Shown: piece after piece, positions 1-4,364 of the stretch
Position numbering within the stretch: the stretch's first letter is position 1
How the letters are laid out: every line of letters starts with the position of its first letter
NCBI GenBank assembly: GCA_903893955.1
Contig: CAITOG010000385.1
Location: forward strand, 1-7,020
DNA: 7,020 bases
Reading direction: 5' to 3'
From: an uncultured Actinomycetes bacterium
Lineage (GTDB): Bacteria; Actinomycetota; Acidimicrobiia; Acidimicrobiales; RAAP-2
Program-made: the position numbers and the translations under genes
The notes under the pieces: model-generated
Told to the model about the DNA's origin: nothing
Seen by the model: the letters and a program-made list of their open reading frames with translations, nothing else
Databases searched by the model: none

Positions 1-1
1 C

Positions 2-1093
2 GCCGTCGACCTCGGGATCTACGTCCACATCCCTTTCTGCGCCGAGCGGTGTGACTACTGCGCCTTCGTCACCACAACCGGCAACGACCACCTCCATCAG
101 CGCTACGTCGACGCAGTGGTGGCAGAGATCGCTGCCACGCCGCAGCCGAGGCCGGCGACCAGCGTGTTCTTCGGCGGCGGGACCCCCTCGCGGCTCCATG
201 CGGACCAGGTCGCGCAGGTCCTCAGGGCGCTCGATCTGGCGCCAGGGAGCGAGATCACCCTGGAGATGAACCCTGAGGATGTGACCGGTGAGAAGCTGAC
301 CCAGCTCGTCGCGATCGGCGTCACCAGAGTCAGTGTCGGTATCCAGTCGACATCATCCCCGGTGCTCATCGATCTCGGCCGAACCCACCGCGGCGACTCG
401 GTGCAAGAGATCGCAGGGATCGTCGACGAGGCTGGGTTGGCGAGCTGGTCGATGGATCTCATCATCGGCTCCTCGGCTGAGCGAGACGTCGATCTTCTCC
501 AGAGCATCGCCGACGTCCTCGACCAGCCCCACCCGCCGCCTCATCTGAGCAGCTACCTGCTCAGCGCTGAGCGTGGCACGCCGCTCGGGCGAGCACCCGA
601 GCGGCACCCCGACGACGACGTCCTCGCCGAACGCTACGAGTTGCTCGACCGCGAACTGCTTCGACGTGGCTATCGCTGGTATGAGATCTCGAACTTCTCG
701 TTGCCTGGCCACGAGTGCCGCCACAACCAGCTCTACTGGCGCCAGGGTGAGTACCTCGGCTTCGGCGTGGCGGCGCACGGACACCTTGCGGGCCGTCGAC
801 GATGGAACGTTGCCAACCTCATGAGCTACCTCCAACGGGTAGAAGAGGGCGACGACCCAATCGGCGGTGCGGAAGTCCTCGATGGGGAGCAGGCCGCCTT
901 CGAGCGTCTGGCGCTCGAGCTGCGGATGAGCAGCGGCGTCCCGAGGTGGTCCCTCGACGATGACGCAGTGACCGAGGGCCTTGTGGTCGAGGTGGAGGAT
1001 CGCTGGGTCCTCACCACGAAAGGGCGTCTCCTGGCCGACGAGGTGGCACGTCGGCTCAGGCTGACGGAAGGAACGACACCCCTCGGCAGGTAG
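2..1093 (+). CDS. hemW: HemW-type radical SAM heme chaperone (5' partial)
   Basis: This is a radical S-adenosylmethionine protein of the HemN/HemW family, cut at its N-terminus by the window edge; 363 residues are visible and the family usually has about 375-400. The frame is open from base 2. The visible part begins with the family's YVHIPFC segment, and the 4Fe-4S cysteines lie at visible residues 13, 17 and 20 (CAERCDYC, CX3CX2C). A phenylalanine follows two residues later, where true coproporphyrinogen dehydrogenases (HemN) have a fourth cysteine; this favours HemW. The SAM-binding GGGTPS motif is at 58-63. HNQLYW at 241-246 matches the HNxxYW motif linked to heme binding in HemW, followed by the typical EYLGFGVAAHG segment. 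HemW binds heme and is thought to pass it to target proteins in the cytoplasm or at the membrane; it is often mis-annotated as coproporphyrinogen oxidase. The TAG stop lies 11 bases before glyS, suggesting one transcript. No frameshift or missing motif is seen. Confidence 0.93.
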   Translation, partial: AVDLGIYVHIPFCAERCDYCAFVTTTGNDHLHQRYVDAVVAEIAATPQPRPATSVFFGGGTPSRLHADQVAQVLRALDLAPGSEITLEMNPEDVTGEKLTQLVAIGVTRVSVGIQSTSSPVLIDLGRTHRGDSVQEIAGIVDEAGLASWSMDLIIGSSAERDVDLLQSIADVLDQPHPPPHLSSYLLSAERGTPLGRAPERHPDDDVLAERYELLDRELLRRGYRWYEISNFSLPGHECRHNQLYWRQGEYLGFGVAAHGHLAGRRRWNVANLMSYLQRVEEGDDPIGGAEVLDGEQAAFERLALELRMSSGVPRWSLDDDAVTEGLVVEVEDRWVLTTKGRLLADEVARRLRLTEGTTPLGR

Positions 1094-1094
1094 G
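1088..1094 (+). promoter_or_regulatory. Ribosome binding site of glyS, overlapping the hemW stop
   Basis: The purine-rich AGGTAGG contains the hemW TAG stop codon and ends 10 bases before the ATG at 1105. It decides the start: a TTG at 1096 in the same frame would leave only one base of spacing. The overlap suggests that ribosomes finishing hemW could help initiation at glyS. The spacing is slightly long, so the site is probably of moderate strength. Confidence 0.55.
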
Positions 1095-1104
1095 TTTGCT
1101 GTCC

Positions 1105-2424
1105 ATGAGCGACCAGGCCCCCAACGAATCTCTGTTCGACGACGTCGTCAACCTGGCCAAGCGCCGGGGCTTCGTCTTCCCGTCTGCCGAGATCTACGGT
1201 GGCTTCCGCTCGACCTACGACTACGGTCCGCTCGGCGTCCTCATGCTGCGCAACGTCAAGAACGCCTGGTGGCGATCCATGGTCCAGCTGCGTGACGACG
1301 TCGTCGGCCTCGATGCGGCCATCCTCTCGCCGCCGGCGATCTGGGCCGCGTCAGGCCACCTCGAGACCTTCACCGACCCGATGGTCGACTGTCGCAACTG
1401 CAAGGAGCGCCTTCGCGCGGACCAGATCGGTGACACGTGTCCCAACTGCGGCAGCAGCGACCTGACCGAGGCGCGTGACTTCCAGCTGATGTTCAAGACG
1501 CACGCCGGACCGATTGAGAACGAGGGCTCGGTGGCGTACCTGCGTCCTGAGACTGCCCAGGGGATGTTCACGAACTTCATGAACGTCGCCACCACGACTC
1601 GAAAGAAGCCGCCGTTCGGCATCGCGCAGGTGGGTAAGTCCTTCCGCAATGAGATCACGCCCGGGAACTTCGTCTTCCGGACCCGTGAGTTTGAGCAGAT
1701 GGAGATGGAGTACTTCGTCCCGCCGGCTGAGGCGCCCAAGTGGTTCGACTACTGGGTCGAGCAGCGCTACGGGTGGTACCGCGAGTACGGCATCCCCGAG
1801 GAGCTCATCAAACTGCGGCCACACGACGAGGACGAGCTCTCACACTATTCGGCGGGCACTACCGACATCGAGTTCCTCTTCCCATGGGGCTGGGGCGAGC
1901 TCGAGGGGGTCGCCAACCGCACCGACTATGACCTGAAGGCACACGCTGCAGCCTCCGGTGAGCGTCTTGAGTTCTTCGACCAGGCAGCCAACGAGCGCTA
2001 CGTGCCCTATGTCATCGAGCCGGCGGCCGGTGCCACACGGGCGATGATGGCCTTCCTGCTCGCCGCGTATGACACCGACGAGATCGGTGGCGAGAAGCGC
2101 GACGTGCTCCGGCTCGACTGGCGGCTCGCCCCGAACCAGGTGGCTGTGCTGCCCTTGTCGAAGAAGGAAGAGCTCGAGCCGACCGCCCGAGAGGTCCTCG
2201 GCCTGCTTCAGCCGCACTTCCAGTGTGACTATGACGTCACGCAGTCGATCGGCAAGCGCTATCGGCGTCAGGACGAGGTGGGGACGCCGTGGTGCGTAAC
2301 GGTCGATTTCGACACCCTCGAGGACCGTGCGGTGACGGTGCGCGACCGAGACACCACCGAACAGGTCCGGGTGCCGATCGAGTCGCTGGTGGCCGAGATC
2401 ATCAGTCGCACCGCAAAGGCCTGA
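1105..2424 (+). CDS. glyS: Glycyl-tRNA synthetase, alpha2 (single-chain) type
   Basis: This class II aminoacyl-tRNA synthetase attaches glycine to tRNA-Gly using ATP in the cytoplasm. Its 439 residues suit the homodimeric type found in actinobacteria, not the two-subunit glyQ/glyS type of E. coli. The N-terminal catalytic domain begins with the RRGFVFPSAEIYGG and TYDYGPLG segments. A zinc-type insertion has cysteines at 96, 99, 112 and 115 (CX2C, 12 residues, CX2C). RPETAQGMF follows, and motif 2 (GKSFRNEITPGNF) has its ATP-contacting arginine at about 181. Motif 3 lies around 305-312 (EPAAGATR). The anticodon-binding domain fills roughly residues 340-439, with LAPNQVAVLPL near its start and the GKRYRRQDEVGTPWC segment. 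ATG 1105 is preferred over TTG 1096 because of the Shine-Dalgarno spacing. The gene lies 11 bases after hemW, probably in one operon, and converges on the exporter genes across only 21 bases. The frame is intact with all key motifs. The symbol glyQS is also used for this type. Confidence 0.96.
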   Translation: MSDQAPNESLFDDVVNLAKRRGFVFPSAEIYGGFRSTYDYGPLGVLMLRNVKNAWWRSMVQLRDDVVGLDAAILSPPAIWAASGHLETFTDPMVDCRNCKERLRADQIGDTCPNCGSSDLTEARDFQLMFKTHAGPIENEGSVAYLRPETAQGMFTNFMNVATTTRKKPPFGIAQVGKSFRNEITPGNFVFRTREFEQMEMEYFVPPAEAPKWFDYWVEQRYGWYREYGIPEELIKLRPHDEDELSHYSAGTTDIEFLFPWGWGELEGVANRTDYDLKAHAAASGERLEFFDQAANERYVPYVIEPAAGATRAMMAFLLAAYDTDEIGGEKRDVLRLDWRLAPNQVAVLPLSKKEELEPTAREVLGLLQPHFQCDYDVTQSIGKRYRRQDEVGTPWCVTVDFDTLEDRAVTVRDRDTTEQVRVPIESLVAEIISRTAKA

Positions 2425-2451
2425 GGAGCTCCTTCGGGATCAAGCTCAGGC
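2419..2451. terminator. Inverted repeat at the convergent glyS/permease junction, possible bidirectional terminator
   Basis: A perfect 7-base inverted repeat, GCCTGAG (2419-2425) and CTCAGGC (2445-2451), encloses a 19-base loop. The left arm contains the TGA stop of glyS and the right arm contains the stop of the minus-strand permease. Inside, AGGAGCTCCT (2424-2433) is a perfect 10-base palindrome that competes with the outer stem. No T-run follows on either strand, so it is not a classical intrinsic terminator; GC-rich actinobacteria often terminate without a clear U-tract. The role is inferred from position and symmetry only. Confidence 0.35.
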
Positions 2452-3243
2452 GTTGCGATACGAACGCACCGCAAGCGGCACGAACACGATCAGCAGGCCG
2501 ATGCTCCACGCAAGTGAGACCCACGGCGCAGACGCGTTGTGGTACACCCCGCCGACCATGAGAGATCTCGCTGCGTCGACTGCCTGGGAGACCGGCTGGT
2601 TCTCGGCAAAGCCTCGCAGCCAGCTCGGCATCGTGGCCGGGTTGACGAATGCACTCGAGGCGAAGGTCAGCGGGAAGAGGATCGGGAAGCTCATCAGCTG
2701 GGCCGTCTCGGCGTTCGGCGCCTTCAGGCCGATGATGGCGAAGCCCCACATCAACGAGTACGAGAACAGCAGGATGATCAGACATGCCAGCAGGTAGTCG
2801 AGCGGGTTGGACTGTGGCCGGAAGCCCACGAGGAGGCCGACGCCGGTCATCAGGATGATGACGAAGACGTTGCGCACCACATCAGCCGAGGTGCGCCCGC
2901 CGAGCACGGCTGCTCGGCTCATTGGCAGGGCTCGGAAGCGCTCAAGCAGGCCAGACTGGAGGTCTTCGGCCAGGCCGATCGAGGTCGAGACCGCCCCGAA
3001 GCACAAGGTCTGTACGAAGATGCCCGGCATCAGGTAGTTGACGTAACTCCCTCCTGGGACCGGGATGGAGCTGAAGACGTAACGGAACAGCAGCACGAAC
3101 ATGATCGGCTGGAGCGTCGAGAAGAACATCGCCTCGGGCACGCGGACGGTCCGGATCAGGTTCCGCCACGTGACGGTCTTGATGTCAGAGAACGCCCAGC
3201 CGATGCTCGTCCCAGCTGATGGCTTGGTGGCGAGATCGGTCAC
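2446..3243 (-). CDS. ABC-2 type transporter permease, DrrB-like
   Basis: This is the membrane subunit of an ABC exporter, 265 residues, the usual size for the DrrB (daunorubicin resistance) type. By eye there are six hydrophobic segments, at about residues 43-59, 70-90, 122-140, 147-172, 183-203 and 237-258. The first is preceded by a cytoplasmic N-terminus of about 40 residues. The family-typical YLMPGIFVQTLCFGA is at 70-84. The conserved cytoplasmic EDLQSGLLERFRALPMSR at 93-110 probably contacts the ATPase. The start codon is GTG, supported by a strong Shine-Dalgarno four bases upstream. The GTG overlaps the TGA stop of the ATPase gene (GTGA), so translation of the two is probably coupled and the products should form one complex in the plasma membrane. 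Family members export antibiotics, lipids or polyketides. The substrate cannot be told from this sequence, and resistance to a particular drug should not be assumed from the family name. Confidence 0.9.
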   Translation of the reverse strand: MTDLATKPSAGTSIGWAFSDIKTVTWRNLIRTVRVPEAMFFSTLQPIMFVLLFRYVFSSIPVPGGSYVNYLMPGIFVQTLCFGAVSTSIGLAEDLQSGLLERFRALPMSRAAVLGGRTSADVVRNVFVIILMTGVGLLVGFRPQSNPLDYLLACLIILLFSYSLMWGFAIIGLKAPNAETAQLMSFPILFPLTFASSAFVNPATMPSWLRGFAENQPVSQAVDAARSLMVGGVYHNASAPWVSLAWSIGLLIVFVPLAVRSYRNA

Positions 3244-4250
3244 GATGCCTCCTTCGCCTTGCGGCCCTTGCGGGTTGTCCCCTCGACGAGGGCCTCGGTG
3301 TCGACTTCAGCCTTGCGACCGGTGAGAGCGAGGAACACATCATCGAGGCTCGGCTCATGGAGAGCGAGGCCCAGCATGTCGATGCCATCGGCATCCATTC
3401 GACGAAGTGCCTCGGCAGCGATCTTCGGGCCTTCGTCGACCGTCAGGCCGACCGTGACGCCGTCGATGTGCGGTGTCTTGGTCGAGAGGGTGGCGAGCAG
3501 GGCAGCGGTCTGCTGGGCCGCCTCCTCGCTGGCGAGGGTCAGCTCGAGCACTGTGGCGCCGAGCTCGGCCTTGAGCTCGGCCGGGGTGCCCTTGGCGATC
3601 ACGTGGCCCTTGTCGATCACCACGATCGACTGGGCGAGGCGATCCGCCTCCTCCAGGTACTGGGTGGTCAACAGCACGGTCGTGCCGCCCTTGACGAGTG
3701 CCTCGATCACGTCCCACAGGCCGAGCCGGCTCTGCGGGTCGAGGCCAGTGGTGGGCTCGTCGAGGAAGAGGATCGGCGGGCGGGCCACGAGGGCAGCCGC
3801 TAGGTCGAGGCGACGGCGCATGCCGCCTGAGTAGGTCTTGACCGGTCGGCCGCCAGCATCGGAGAGGCCGAACTGCTCGAGCAGCTCAACAGCGCGGGGG
3901 GCGACGCTGCTGCGCTTCAGGTGGCAGAGCTTGCCCACCATGGTCAGGTTCTCCATGCCGGTGAGCTGCTCGTCAACGGTTGCGTACTGACCCGCAAGGC
4001 CGATGAGGCGGCGCACCCGCCCAGCTTCTTTCACCACGTCGTGGCCGAGCACCTGTGCACTCCCGGTGTCGGGCCGCAAGATCGTCGAGAGCACTCGGAC
4101 GGCCGTTGTCTTGCCGGCACCGTTCGGTCCGAGCAGGCCGATGACCTGCCCTGTCGGCACCTCGAGATCGAAGCCGTCGAGGGCCTTCACCTCACCCTTG
4201 CGGAAGGTGACCCGCAGGTCGCTCGCCGTGACGGCGATTTCGGAAGACAT
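3240..4250 (-). CDS. ABC transporter ATP-binding protein, DrrA-like
   Basis: This is the ATPase that drives the neighbouring permease; 336 residues, typical of the DrrA family. The nucleotide-binding domain shows Walker A GPNGAGKTT at 41-49, the Q-loop glutamine at 88 (GQYATVDEQLTG), the signature SGGMRRR at 141-147 and Walker B LFLDEP at 161-166 followed by TTGLD. The usual H-loop histidine is glutamine at 197 (TTQYLEEAD); this is the normal state in DrrA proteins and not a sign of decay. A C-terminal accessory domain of the DUF4162 type fills about 225-310, ending in LHEPSLDDVFLALTG, then a basic lysine-rich tail. The ATG at 4250 has no Shine-Dalgarno upstream, but a TAnnnT box six bases away suggests a leaderless transcript. 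The gene is first of a two-gene operon and overlaps the permease by four bases. It works on the cytoplasmic face of the membrane, hydrolysing ATP to power export. The substrate is unknown. Confidence 0.94.
   Translation of the reverse strand: MSSEIAVTASDLRVTFRKGEVKALDGFDLEVPTGQVIGLLGPNGAGKTTAVRVLSTILRPDTGSAQVLGHDVVKEAGRVRRLIGLAGQYATVDEQLTGMENLTMVGKLCHLKRSSVAPRAVELLEQFGLSDAGGRPVKTYSGGMRRRLDLAAALVARPPILFLDEPTTGLDPQSRLGLWDVIEALVKGGTTVLLTTQYLEEADRLAQSIVVIDKGHVIAKGTPAELKAELGATVLELTLASEEAAQQTAALLATLSTKTPHIDGVTVGLTVDEGPKIAAEALRRMDADGIDMLGLALHEPSLDDVFLALTGRKAEVDTEALVEGTTRKGRKAKEAS
3248..3254 (-). promoter_or_regulatory. Strong Shine-Dalgarno for the GTG-started permease
   Basis: On the minus strand AAGGAGG lies inside the 3' end of the ATPase gene, four bases before the GTG at 3243-3241. 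It is a near-consensus Shine-Dalgarno and the main evidence for a GTG start. It shows that the second gene has its own initiation signal in addition to the stop/start overlap. Confidence 0.7.
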
Positions 4251-4256
4251 GCTGCG

Positions 4257-4262
4257 AGGGTA
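4257..4262 (-). promoter_or_regulatory. Candidate -10 box for a leaderless ABC operon transcript
   Basis: On the minus strand TACCCT fits the actinobacterial TAnnnT -10 pattern and stands six bases before the ATG of the ATPase gene. Transcription would then start at or next to the A of the ATG, giving an mRNA without a leader. This fits the absence of a Shine-Dalgarno there. At 17-base spacing the -35 position reads TCGAGC, a weak match, so the call rests mainly on the -10 box and spacing. Confidence 0.4.
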
Positions 4263-4292
4263 GTGGATTCCTTGATCTCGCTCGACGCTTCA

Positions 4293-4320
4293 CCGGACCC
4301 CGCCCTCGGTTCGGTAGGAT
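4293..4320 (+). promoter_or_regulatory. Candidate ppdK promoter with abutting inverted repeat
   Basis: TAGGAT at 4315-4320 matches the actinobacterial TAnnnT -10 box and would start transcription near 4327, leaving a leader of about 38 bases before ppdK. The best -35 candidate is TTCACC at 4289-4294 (four of six to TTGACA), but its 20-base spacing is too long to be convincing. Directly against the -10 box lies an imperfect inverted repeat, CCGGACC (4293-4299) and GGTTCGG (4308-4314), with an 8-base spacer and one mismatch. The repeat fills the region between the promoter elements, where a repressor or activator could bind. No regulator is identified. Confidence 0.35.
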
Positions 4321-4342
4321 GGCACGTCGGCTCACAGCGATC

Positions 4343-4358
4343 AGAAGAAGAGAAGAGA
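4343..4358 (+). promoter_or_regulatory. Purine-rich ribosome binding region of ppdK
   Basis: An unbroken run of sixteen purines, built from overlapping AGAAG units, ends six bases before the ATG at 4365. It lacks a full AGGAGG core, but the position is right for ribosome binding and it is the only candidate near this start. It sits in the short leader expected from the candidate promoter upstream. Confidence 0.5.
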
Positions 4359-4364
4359 CCTCCC

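Noticed and set aside
2..1093. Annotation as coproporphyrinogen III dehydrogenase (hemN)
   Set aside because: The fourth cysteine of the HemN CX3CX2CXC motif is phenylalanine here, and HNQLYW with the shorter length fits HemW.
1096..1104. TTG at 1096 as the glyS start, adding three residues
   Set aside because: It lies one base after the AGGTAGG, too close for initiation, while ATG 1105 has workable spacing and the more usual start codon.
3658..3666. Glutamine in place of the H-loop histidine in the ABC ATPase, suggesting a dead enzyme
   Set aside because: TTQYLEEAD is the normal form in DrrA-type ATPases. Walker A, Walker B, signature and Q-loop are all intact.
2539..3803. Plus-strand open frames of 226 and 194 codons (2539-3219 and 3219-3803)
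   Set aside because: They are antisense to the permease and ATPase, whose motifs are clear. Their products are rich in Arg, Asp, Glu and His with no family resemblance.
4272..4277. TTGATC as a -35 box for ppdK
   Set aside because: It ends 37 bases before the TAGGAT -10 candidate, far outside the usual 16-19 base spacing, and no other -10 box stands at the right distance.
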